Of a DNA stretch of 64,000 nt, positions 51,471-59,279 are shown piece by piece. Source of the DNA: Planctomycetota bacterium (lineage in GTDB: Bacteria > Planctomycetota > Planctomycetia > Pirellulales > UBA1268). Position numbers and translations under genes: made by a program. Every line of letters begins with the position of its first letter. The stretch's first letter is position 1. Where the stretch lies: the NCBI GenBank assembly GCA_016872555.1, contig VGZO01000018.1, forward strand, positions 1 to 64,000. Direction: 5' to 3'. The notes below the pieces were generated by a model, which ran no database searches, had not been told where the DNA came from, and was given only the letters and a program-made list of their open reading frames with translations.

Positions 51471-53660
51471 TCAGCCCGGTCGTCCCGCAACGAGAATCGG
51501 CATTTCCCACCCCGGATCAGCGACCAAACAGGCGAGGCTCCGCGGCGCGAGGTCGAGGGGCACGCTCGGGTCGACAAGCGGCCCACGGCCGTCGGCGTGG
51601 ATGTCGCCGGGCGCCGGCCGGGAGGTGTCGATGAACAGCCGCCACGAGAGCCGCGGGATCGGGCCGCTCGAGGGCACGCGGAACTGGCGCGGACTCCCGC
51701 CGGCATTGGCGAACAGGAGCAGGTGCCGGGGCATCCCGGCCGACTCTCCCCCCGCCGCGCTCTCCGGCGCCTCCGGGGCCCCGAGGAAGCACGTCAGCGC
51801 GGCGTCGGCCGCGTACCAGTCGATCGGCCCGCCGTCGGCAGCGAACCACTCCACGTCGGGGAGGGCGCCGGAACTGCTCGCCCCCCCCTGGAGGAACGAG
51901 CGGCGGCGGAGTGTCGGGTTGCCGCGGCGGAAGGCCACCAGCTCGCGCACGAAACGGAGCAGGTCGGCGTTGCCGTCGACGAGCCGCCAGTCGAACCAGC
52001 TGACGTCGTTGTCCTGGCACCAGGCGTTGTTGTTGCCGCGCTGGGTGCGGCCCGCCTCGTCGCCGGCCAGCAGCATCGGCACGCCCTGGGAGAGGAGCAG
52101 CGTGGCGACGAGGTTCCGCTGCTGGCGGCGGCGGAGGGCGATCACGTCGGCCGCGTCGGTCGGTCCCTCGACCCCGTGGTTGTCGGAGAAGTTGTTGTTG
52201 TCGCCGTCGCGGTTCCCCTCGCCGTTGGCCTGGTTGTGCTTGTCGCGGTAGGCGACCAGATCGGCGAGCGTGTAGCCGTCGTGCGAGGTGACGAAGTTGA
52301 TGCTGTGGCAGGGCTGGCGGCCGTCGTCGCCGTACAGGTCGCTCGACCCGGCGAGGCGCGTGGCGAAGTGCCCGGTCTGGCCATGGTCGCCGCGCCAGAA
52401 GCGCCGCACGTCGTCGCGGTAGCGGCCGTTCCACTCCGCCCACCGGAGGCTGGCGAACGACCCCACCTGGTAGGCCCCGGCGGCATCCCAGGCCTCGGCG
52501 ATGACCTTCGTGTCGGCGAGCAACGGGTCTTCGGTGATCATCTCGACGACCGGCGGGTTGGGGAGCATCTCGCCGTTGCGGTCGCGCGAGAGGATGCTCG
52601 CCAGGTCGAACCGGAACCCGTCGACGTGGAAGTTGTGGACCCAGTGGCGGAGGCAGAGGAAGATCAGCTCGCGGACGATCGGGTGATTGCCGTTGACGGT
52701 GTTGCCGCAGCCGCTGTAGTTGCGGTACGACGCCCCCCCGTCGCCGAGCATGTAGTAGACGCGGTTCTCCAACCCCTTGAACGACAGCGTCGGCCCGGCC
52801 TCGTTGCCCTCGGCGGTGTGGTTGAAGACGACGTCGAGGATCACCTCGATGCCCGCCGCGTGGAGGGCGCGGACCATCTCCTTGAACTCGTGCACCTGGC
52901 AGCCCGGCGTGCTGCCGGCCGCGTAGCCGCGGTGCGGGGAGAAGAACGCCAGCGGATCGTAGCCCCAGTAGTTGCCGCGCTCGCCGGGCAGCCCGCGCAT
53001 CGGTTCGTCGGGATACTCGTGGACCGGCATCAGCTCGACCGCCGTGACCCCGAGGCTCTTGAGGTAGGGGATCTTCTCGATCACGCCGAGGTAGGTGCCC
53101 GGCGCCGCCACGCCGCTGGTCGGGCTGCGGGTGAAGCCACCGACGTGGAGCTCGTAGATCACCGTGTCGGCAAGCTCACGGCGGAGGTGACGATCCCCCT
53201 GCCAATCGAAGGCGTCGTCGACGACCACGCACTTCGGCGGGCGCACGATCCCGTCGCCGTGGTGGAGGAACCGGCCGGCGAGGGCGCGGGCGTAGGGGTC
53301 GATCAGCCGCGCCGTGCCGTCGAAGCGCTGCCCGCGTGCCGGATCCCAGGGGCCGTCGGCCTGGAAATGGTACAGCTGCCCCGGGCCGAGCCCGGGGACG
53401 AACAGGCTCCAGATGTCACCCCACCGGTCACGCGCGGGGTCGAACTCGATCACCTCGGCCGGCTCGGCAGCGGCGACCGAGTCGTAGAGGAGGACGCGGA
53501 GGGCCGTCGCCGACCGGCTGTAGATGGCGAACTGCACCCCGGCGCGGCCGCCTGCGGCGCCGTCGTGGACCACCGCGCCGTACGGCAGCGGGTAGCTGAA
53601 CTCGAGCACGGGAGTGTCGCGGGGACGCCGCGGGGGCGTCGGGCCAGAAGAGCGTCGCAT
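51471..53660 (-). CDS. glgX: glycogen debranching enzyme GlgX (isoamylase-type)
   Basis: A 729-residue GH13 isoamylase-type debranching enzyme that removes alpha-1,6 branches from glycogen phosphorylase limit dextrins. An N-terminal CBM48-like part (VQFAIYSRSATALRVLLYDS) is followed by the GH13 barrel: DVVFNHTAEGN, GFRFDLASIL (nucleophile Asp 352), VIAEAWDAAGAYQVG (acid/base Glu 389) and FVTSHDGYTLAD (Asp 461), then GNNNAWCQDND. The family length is about 650-730. Start 53660 has no Shine-Dalgarno and a -10-like element 7 bases upstream. It is divergent from purM. Confidence 0.93.
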   Translation of the reverse strand: MRRSSGPTPPRRPRDTPVLEFSYPLPYGAVVHDGAAGGRAGVQFAIYSRSATALRVLLYDSVAAAEPAEVIEFDPARDRWGDIWSLFVPGLGPGQLYHFQADGPWDPARGQRFDGTARLIDPYARALAGRFLHHGDGIVRPPKCVVVDDAFDWQGDRHLRRELADTVIYELHVGGFTRSPTSGVAAPGTYLGVIEKIPYLKSLGVTAVELMPVHEYPDEPMRGLPGERGNYWGYDPLAFFSPHRGYAAGSTPGCQVHEFKEMVRALHAAGIEVILDVVFNHTAEGNEAGPTLSFKGLENRVYYMLGDGGASYRNYSGCGNTVNGNHPIVRELIFLCLRHWVHNFHVDGFRFDLASILSRDRNGEMLPNPPVVEMITEDPLLADTKVIAEAWDAAGAYQVGSFASLRWAEWNGRYRDDVRRFWRGDHGQTGHFATRLAGSSDLYGDDGRQPCHSINFVTSHDGYTLADLVAYRDKHNQANGEGNRDGDNNNFSDNHGVEGPTDAADVIALRRRQQRNLVATLLLSQGVPMLLAGDEAGRTQRGNNNAWCQDNDVSWFDWRLVDGNADLLRFVRELVAFRRGNPTLRRRSFLQGGASSSGALPDVEWFAADGGPIDWYAADAALTCFLGAPEAPESAAGGESAGMPRHLLLFANAGGSPRQFRVPSSGPIPRLSWRLFIDTSRPAPGDIHADGRGPLVDPSVPLDLAPRSLACLVADPGWEMPILVAGRPG

Positions 53661-53667
53661 CGGTTCG

Positions 53668-53673
53668 AGGATA
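53668..53673 (-). promoter_or_regulatory. -10-like hexamer placed for leaderless glgX transcription
   Basis: On the minus strand TATCCT ends 7 bases before the glgX ATG at 53660. On the plus strand GATGAT (53723-53728) likewise ends 6 bases before the purM GTG, so both divergent genes could be leaderless. Confidence 0.4.
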
Positions 53674-53734
53674 CCCTCGCCGCCGCGCCCACGCCGGGGC
53701 TTGCGGGCCGGGCCGGCGCGGCGATGATGCGGGG

Positions 53735-54805
53735 GTGAGCGGAGCCACCTATTCCAGCGCCGGCGTCGACCTCGAGGCCTACGCCGACGCGATGTCGCGC
53801 CTTCCCGCCCATCTGCGGCGGACGCAGTGCCCGCGCGTCGTCAGCCCCGAGGGGGGCTTCGCCGCCCTGTTCCACCTCGACCTGCCGGGGATCTTCGCCC
53901 GGGGCTACCGCGACCCGCTGCTCGTGTCGTGCACCGACGGCGTGGGCACCAAGCTCAAGGTCGCCGTCGCCGCCGGGATCCACCACACCGTCGGCATCGA
54001 CCTGGTGGCGATGAGCGTCAACGACGCCCTCTGCACCGGCGCCGAGCCGCTGTTTTTCCTCGACTACATCGCCCTCGCCGCCGACGATCCGGCCCTCATC
54101 GAACGGATCGTGGCGGGGATCGCCGACGCCTGCGTGGCCTGCGACTGCGCCCTGGTCGGCGGCGAGACGGCGATCCTTCCCGACATGTACCACCCCGGCG
54201 AATACGATCTGGCCGGGTTTTGCGTCGGCGTCGTCGAGCGCCGCCGGCTCGTCGACGGCCGGCAGATCCAGCCTGGCGACGTCGTCCTCGGGCTGGCGTC
54301 GAGCGGCCTGCACTCCAACGGCTACAGCCTCGTGCGCCGCGCGGTCTTCGACCTCGGCGGGCTGTCGTGCGGCGACCGGGTCGCCGAGTGCGGCGGTGCG
54401 ACGGTCGCCGAGGTGCTGCTGACCCCGACGCGCCTCTACGCCCGCCCGCTCCGCGCCGTGCTCTCCCACTACCGCCTCAAGCAGCCGGTCCACGGGATCG
54501 CCCACGTCACCGGCGGCGGGCTGGTCGAGAACCTCGCCCGCATCGTCCCGCACGAAGTGGAGATCGTCCTCGAGCGCGGGTCGTGGACCGTGCCGCCGGT
54601 GTTCGGCTGGGTGCAACGCTGTGGCACGATCGCCGACGCCGAGATGGAGCGCGTGTTCAACATGGGGATCGGGATGGTGACGGTCGTCGCCGCGCGGTTT
54701 GCCGACAGCATCCGCGATCAGCTGGCCGATCACGGCGTCGAGAGCTGGGTGATCGGCGGCGTGCGGGCCGCGACGGGCGCGGGCGAGCGCGTCCGCTTCG
54801 CCTGA
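53735..54805 (+). CDS. purM: phosphoribosylformylglycinamidine cyclo-ligase (AIR synthetase)
   Basis: A 356-residue AIR synthetase, fifth enzyme of purine synthesis, cytoplasmic. The N-terminal YSSAGVDLEAYADAM, the ATP/Mg motif SCTDGVGTKLKVAVAAG, the catalytic and substrate loops VAMSVNDALCTGAEPLFFLDYIA and GGETAILPDMY, and the HVTGGGLVENLAR loop are all present. Start is GTG 53735. The stop codon lies within a 16-bp palindrome shared with the dsbD-like gene stop. No other pur genes are adjacent. Confidence 0.95.
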   Translation: MSGATYSSAGVDLEAYADAMSRLPAHLRRTQCPRVVSPEGGFAALFHLDLPGIFARGYRDPLLVSCTDGVGTKLKVAVAAGIHHTVGIDLVAMSVNDALCTGAEPLFFLDYIALAADDPALIERIVAGIADACVACDCALVGGETAILPDMYHPGEYDLAGFCVGVVERRRLVDGRQIQPGDVVLGLASSGLHSNGYSLVRRAVFDLGGLSCGDRVAECGGATVAEVLLTPTRLYARPLRAVLSHYRLKQPVHGIAHVTGGGLVENLARIVPHEVEIVLERGSWTVPPVFGWVQRCGTIADAEMERVFNMGIGMVTVVAARFADSIRDQLADHGVESWVIGGVRAATGAGERVRFA

Positions 54806-54817
54806 CGCGCGCGTCAG
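54802..54817. terminator. palindrome containing both convergent stop codons
   Basis: CTGACGCG-CGCGTCAG is a perfect 16-bp palindrome that contains the TGA of purM (54803-54805) and, on the minus strand, the TGA of the DsbD-like gene (54814-54816). It is the whole gap between the two convergent genes; a short hairpin could form. Confidence 0.4.
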
Positions 54818-57513
54818 CGGCCCGGTGCGGCACGCGGCGCGGCGGCGGCGCGGACCTCGGGTCCCGACGACCGACTCGGCCCCGCCGCCTCGAGGGCGGC
54901 GAGCACGTCGCGCTCGGTGATCAGGTCGCGGAGCACGATCGGCTCGGGCAGCGGCTCCCCGGGACGGGCGCCGGGGAAGATCGCGAGGACCGGGATCGAG
55001 CGGCTCTGGAGGCTGGCGAGCATCTGCTTGATCTCGTCGGAGCCGTCGGTGTAGTCGGCGAGCAACGGTGCGACGCGGTTGCGCTTGATCGCCTCGCTGA
55101 CTTTCCGCGTCTCGATCGCGTTGGCGAGGTTCATCTTGCAGGTCAGGCACCAGTCGGCGGTGAAGTCGACCATCACCGTCTGCCCCGACTCGCGGAGTGC
55201 CGCCAGCCGCGCCCGGCTGAACGGCCGCTCCCACTCGATCTCCGACGACGACGGCGCGAGCCCGAGGAGGGCCGCGCCCCCGACGGCGGCGCCGAGAGCC
55301 GCCGCCTGGACCCAGCGGCCGAAGCCGGCCACACCACGCGATTCCTGCTCACGGCCGACCCACCAGCAGGCCATCCAGATCCCGATCAGGAGGACGAACG
55401 TCGGCACGAACCAGTCGCGCGCCAGAAAGCTGAAGAAGAACGCGACCGTCCCGAGCATCACGAACCCCAGCAGTTCCTTGAACGTCGCCATCCAGGCGCC
55501 GGGCCTGGGGAGGAAACGGACGAGGCCGGGGAACAGCCCGACGACGATGTACGGCAGCGCCATGCCGGTGGCGATCGCCCCGAACACGGCGTAGGTCACG
55601 CCGGTCGACTGCGTGAGCGTGAATCCGAACACCGGCCCGAGGAACGGCCCGCTGCAGGGGGTGGCGAGGACCGTCGACAGTACCCCCTTGAGAAACGCCC
55701 CGACCGGCCCCTCGCGCGACTGCACGTGCCCGGCCTGCTCGCCGATGAACCCCGGGATCGGCAGCTCCCAGATCCCGAGGAACGCCAGGGCGAAGGCGAA
55801 CACGATCCCGATCATCACGATGTTGAACGTCGTCGAGGTGAACTGCTCGCCCCAGGCGAGGTTGGCGCTTCCCAGGCCGAGATTGGCGGCGACGCTGGCC
55901 GTCGCCAGCGCGAAAAACACCGCATACACCCCGAGGCAGTACCAGAGATTCATCTGGAACACCTCGCGCCGGGCCCGCCCCGACTGCTGGGCGAACGACA
56001 TCAGCTTGAGGCCGAGGACCGGCAGGACGCAGGGCATGAGGTTGAGGATCAGCCCGCCGAACAGACCAAAGAGGAGCGCCGAGGGGAGCGATAGCGACGA
56101 CGGCGGAGCGACGAGCGCCGGCGCCGCAGCGGGACCGGTACCGATCTCGGGACCGGCGGAACGCGGCGCCGCGGCCGCCGTCGGCTCCGGGGTCCCCGCC
56201 GCCGGCTCGACCGGCTCAGCGGCGGCCTCGGCGACGACCGGCACCGCGCCGCGGGCGGCCTCGCCGTAGCGCAGCGCGGCAAACTCGATCCCCGGCGACG
56301 AGCCCGACGGAGGCAGCGTCGCCGACAGGCGCACCCCCTGGGGTGGATCGCAGCTGGTGTCGGCACAGGTCTGGAACCCGAGCCGCAGTTCGAAAGCCGC
56401 GCCGGGCGCGGGCGGGGCATCGGCGACGAGCACCGCCTCGAGCTCGATCGGCCCTTCGACGGCGCCCGCCGCCGCCAGTTCGGCCGATCCGGCAGCGCGC
56501 ACGCCACGGGCCCGCACTTCCGCGAGACGAACGCCCTCGGGCAGCGTCGCCGACACGACCGTCGGCTTCCCCTGGCCGACCGCCGTCGTGGCGGAGGCGG
56601 CGGGGGCGTAGAGATGCCAGCCATCTTCGGGGAGGAGTCGGACGGTGAGCCGGTAGGGCGGCTCGGTCGTCGTGAACACCGCCTCGACGGCTGAATGGCC
56701 CGTTTTCGGCACGTGCGTCGCCAGCAGTTGGGCCGCGGGTGCGCCGGCGGGAGGGCCAGCCGGCAGGGCCGCGGGCCGCGTCGCGACGGCGGCCGCTGCG
56801 GCGGCAGTGAACTCGTGTGATTCAGGCGGAATGCAGGCATTGTCGCGGCAGAGCTGCACCGTCACGCTCCCGCGCGGCGCCCCGGCGTCGGCCCGGGTCG
56901 GGGTGATCGGCGCCCGCCACGTGGTCCGCCCCGAATGCTCACGGATCGTGAGGCCTTTCCAGGGCGACCCCTCGCCTATCGTCTGCGCCGTGGCCGGCAC
57001 CTCGGGCACGAACGGCCCGGCGACCGTCCAGCCGCTTTCGCCGTCGACCTCGATCCGCGTCGCCAGCGGCCCGCCGCGGGGCTGGTCGACCGCATACAGG
57101 TGCCACCCCTCGGCGAGGTCGGCCGTGACGACCAACACGCTCGGCTGTCCGGGGGCCGCCGGGGGCTCGACGGCGGCAGTCACGGCGAGCGGCGCGGCAG
57201 CGCCCTCGACCCCCAGACCGGGAGCGAACACTCCCAGATCGATCGCGCCAGCCCCCTTCGCCGCCGGCTGACGATCGGCCGCGGGGGCCACGCCGCTCCC
57301 CACCGAGAGGGCCAGCGCGAGTGCCCCGAGGGCGAGCAACAACCCGCCGAACAGGGTTTCCCCCACCTGCCGGACGACGAAGCGGCGAACGGCCGCAGCG
57401 GAAGTTCGCCGCGAGGAGCGCTCGGAGGTGGTCGCAAAAAGCATGGCGGGAACCGGCGACAGGGCGAACGGACCTGCCGATGCTTTTCGGTTGAACAACG
57501 GACCTGGACGCAT
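54814..57513 (-). CDS. DsbD-like thiol:disulfide interchange protein (with CcdA and thioredoxin-like domains)
   Basis: An 899-residue membrane protein. It has an N-terminal signal/anchor (about 55-80), then two DsbD-N-like beta domains (EGWHLYAVDQ near 134, DGWHLYAPAAS near 299) and a Pro/Ala linker. A CcdA-type membrane block follows (about 480-745) with the redox cysteines NLMPCVLPVLGLK (near 494) and ATPCSGPFLGP (near 619), and a C-terminal thioredoxin-like domain with WCLTCK (near 790). It probably transfers electrons from cytosolic thioredoxin to envelope proteins, for example in c-type cytochrome maturation, which would suit the many CxxCH proteins here. Start at 57513 fits a promoter that allows a leaderless mRNA; ATG 57444 is an alternative. 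Confidence 0.9.
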   Translation of the reverse strand: MRPGPLFNRKASAGPFALSPVPAMLFATTSERSSRRTSAAAVRRFVVRQVGETLFGGLLLALGALALALSVGSGVAPAADRQPAAKGAGAIDLGVFAPGLGVEGAAAPLAVTAAVEPPAAPGQPSVLVVTADLAEGWHLYAVDQPRGGPLATRIEVDGESGWTVAGPFVPEVPATAQTIGEGSPWKGLTIREHSGRTTWRAPITPTRADAGAPRGSVTVQLCRDNACIPPESHEFTAAAAAAVATRPAALPAGPPAGAPAAQLLATHVPKTGHSAVEAVFTTTEPPYRLTVRLLPEDGWHLYAPAASATTAVGQGKPTVVSATLPEGVRLAEVRARGVRAAGSAELAAAGAVEGPIELEAVLVADAPPAPGAAFELRLGFQTCADTSCDPPQGVRLSATLPPSGSSPGIEFAALRYGEAARGAVPVVAEAAAEPVEPAAGTPEPTAAAAPRSAGPEIGTGPAAAPALVAPPSSLSLPSALLFGLFGGLILNLMPCVLPVLGLKLMSFAQQSGRARREVFQMNLWYCLGVYAVFFALATASVAANLGLGSANLAWGEQFTSTTFNIVMIGIVFAFALAFLGIWELPIPGFIGEQAGHVQSREGPVGAFLKGVLSTVLATPCSGPFLGPVFGFTLTQSTGVTYAVFGAIATGMALPYIVVGLFPGLVRFLPRPGAWMATFKELLGFVMLGTVAFFFSFLARDWFVPTFVLLIGIWMACWWVGREQESRGVAGFGRWVQAAALGAAVGGAALLGLAPSSSEIEWERPFSRARLAALRESGQTVMVDFTADWCLTCKMNLANAIETRKVSEAIKRNRVAPLLADYTDGSDEIKQMLASLQSRSIPVLAIFPGARPGEPLPEPIVLRDLITERDVLAALEAAGPSRSSGPEVRAAAAPRAAPGR

Positions 57514-57520
57514 CCAAAAA

Positions 57521-57550
57521 ATTCTAAGGGCCCCGTTTTTCGAGGGTCAA
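57521..57550 (-). promoter_or_regulatory. promoter giving a leaderless DsbD-like mRNA
   Basis: On the minus strand TTGACC (57550-57545) and TAGAAT (57526-57521) are 18 bases apart, and TAGAAT ends 7 bases before ATG 57513. The -35 matches five of six consensus bases and the -10 five of six. It overlaps the end of the upstream kinase gene. No Shine-Dalgarno is present. Confidence 0.5.
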
Positions 57551-58641
57551 ACCGATTCGCCCCGTGCGTGCGAGCGGGGAGGCGGGAGCGTCTCGACCAG
57601 GTCCAGCGCCTCGGGAAGGAGCGTGAGCAGCCGATCGATCCGGGCCTCGACGAGCCCGCTGGCGGCGAATGAGCGGTTCTCGTCGATGATCCAGCGAAAC
57701 CAGCGGTCGATTCCAAACACGACTGCCGTCGCCGCCAACCACGCAACCAGCGTGCGCTGGTCGGCACGGAGCGGCCGGACGCGGCCATAGGCGTCGAGCG
57801 CCGACTCCCAGCAATCGACCCACGCCACGCCCCTTGCGCCCGTTGCCCAATCCCCCAAGAGTCTCGCAATGTCGGTTGCCGGGGTGTCGATGGCGGCACC
57901 ATGGAAGTCGACGATCCCAGACACCGTCGCGGGCTCCGCGCGTGGCGGCGGTGCCACGGTGAACAGCACATGGTCGGCGCGGAGGTCGCGGACGACGGCC
58001 TGGAGGGGCGTCAACGCCGGCTCGATCACCGCGATCGCGCCGAGGAGCCGACGGAATCGCACCGGCTCGATCACGCCGGCGGCGATCGCCCGCCGGTCGG
58101 CAATCCGATCGTGGCGCGGATCGCGGTTTGCGGCGGTGGCGCGCGGCCGATCCCACGGGTCGGCGAGCAGCACGCGCGCGGCGGCAATCCGGCGGATCAT
58201 CGCCGGCGCCGGTCCGACCCGCGCGGGCTCACGAGCCCAGCCGGCGCTCGCGAGATGAATCCGCGCGAGGGCCGTCATCGCCGCGCTCACCTGGTTGCCG
58301 GTCGGTCGGTCGACCGCGGCGCCCGGCATCCGCGTGGCGAGCTCCCAGAGCGTGCCATCGGCCTCGACGGCGACCGTGCCCCGACCGACCGTCTCGAGCA
58401 CGCGCGGCACGGCGGTGACGCCGGAGGCGGTGAGGTGGTTCATGAATCCGTGGATCCACGCCGCGCGCTCGAGGGTCGTGCCGGGGGCGAACGCCTTGAG
58501 GACGGCGCCGGTGCCGGCGGGGGTCCGGACGGCGACGACCGGTGAGCCGCTGAAGCCGCCGCCAAGCGCGGGGCCGCAGTCGTCCTCGGGGAGCCCCGGG
58601 AACCAGTGACGGCGGACGATGGCAAGAGGGGAGGAGGGCAT
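57547..58641 (-). CDS. APH-fold (aminoglycoside phosphotransferase-like) kinase
   Basis: A 364-residue protein of the APH family, an atypical protein-kinase fold shared by choline, homoserine and aminoglycoside kinases. Recognised are GGGFSGSPVVAVRTPAG (nucleotide loop), VVRDLRADHVLF (catalytic loop near 217; the usual HGD His is replaced by Arg) and GIVDFHGAAIDTPATDIARLLG (DFG-like metal loop near 243). Start at ATG 58641 gives the MPSSPLAIV N-terminus; further upstream the frame is shadow. Substrate not predictable. Divergent from the 58721 gene. Confidence 0.85.
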   Translation of the reverse strand: MPSSPLAIVRRHWFPGLPEDDCGPALGGGFSGSPVVAVRTPAGTGAVLKAFAPGTTLERAAWIHGFMNHLTASGVTAVPRVLETVGRGTVAVEADGTLWELATRMPGAAVDRPTGNQVSAAMTALARIHLASAGWAREPARVGPAPAMIRRIAAARVLLADPWDRPRATAANRDPRHDRIADRRAIAAGVIEPVRFRRLLGAIAVIEPALTPLQAVVRDLRADHVLFTVAPPPRAEPATVSGIVDFHGAAIDTPATDIARLLGDWATGARGVAWVDCWESALDAYGRVRPLRADQRTLVAWLAATAVVFGIDRWFRWIIDENRSFAASGLVEARIDRLLTLLPEALDLVETLPPPRSHARGESV

Positions 58642-58720
58642 GGGAATGCCGTGCGGGATACCGTCGCATCGTACGGGGTCCGCTGGGGATAGACTCGCGA
58701 CACTCTTGCGGAGGGAACCG

Positions 58721-59170
58721 ATGAGCCGGATCATTCGCCACGACGTCAGCCGCCTCGCCGGTGTCGCAAGCGCTTCCGTCGTCTCCGTGTCAGGCGCGGA
58801 TCGCGGCGTCGTTCGCGGCTCGCGCGTCGCCCGCTGGCGGTTCGTCGCGGCGATCATCGGCGCTGCTGCCGGCGCCGTCGTCGACGGGGCACTGGAGTGG
58901 AGCGCCACGGCCGATCCCGAGAGCGGCCTGGCCGGGTTCGTCATCGAGCGCGACGGCACGCGCATCGCCACGCTTCCCGAGCAGCCCCGCAATCCCTTCG
59001 GCCGGCCGGTGTTAGAAAACCTGCTCTATAGCGACACGCCGCCGCATCCGCTCCAGTCGCCGCGCTTCGTCGATCCGGCGCCGGTGGCAGGCGCGGCCCA
59101 CGCCTACCGCGTGATCGCCGTGAACACGGTGGGGCTCGAATCGGCACCAAGCGCCCCGGCGCGGCGGTGA
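58721..59170 (+). CDS. orphan fibronectin type III-like fragment protein
   Basis: A 149-residue product. Residues about 50-147 look like the last fibronectin type III-like domain of a large planctomycete exported protein (LEWSATADPESGLAGFVIERDG ... PRFVDPAPVAGAAHAYRVIAVNTVGLESAPS). Residues 1-49 are an unrelated-looking basic start with a hydrophobic piece RWRFVAAIIGAAAGAVV. GGAGG lies 7 bases before ATG 58721, and TAGACT (58690-58695) is a -10-like element, so it may be expressed. I infer a truncated gene that kept the 3' end and gained a new 5' end; a genuine short protein is possible. Confidence 0.55.
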   Translation: MSRIIRHDVSRLAGVASASVVSVSGADRGVVRGSRVARWRFVAAIIGAAAGAVVDGALEWSATADPESGLAGFVIERDGTRIATLPEQPRNPFGRPVLENLLYSDTPPHPLQSPRFVDPAPVAGAAHAYRVIAVNTVGLESAPSAPARR

Positions 59171-59279
59171 GGCTGCACGGCTCAGGGGCTGTCGATCGCC
59201 GGGGCGCGTCGCCTGCCGGGCCGCCTGACAGACCTGCATGCAGGTCTCGCAAGGCAATGGCCCGCGGTCGCACCGCCGT

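Noticed and set aside
53662-53675. TTCGA-type tRNA T-arm look-alike near the glgX start
   Set aside because: No acceptor stem or anticodon arm could be folded around it; no tRNA was found anywhere in the window.
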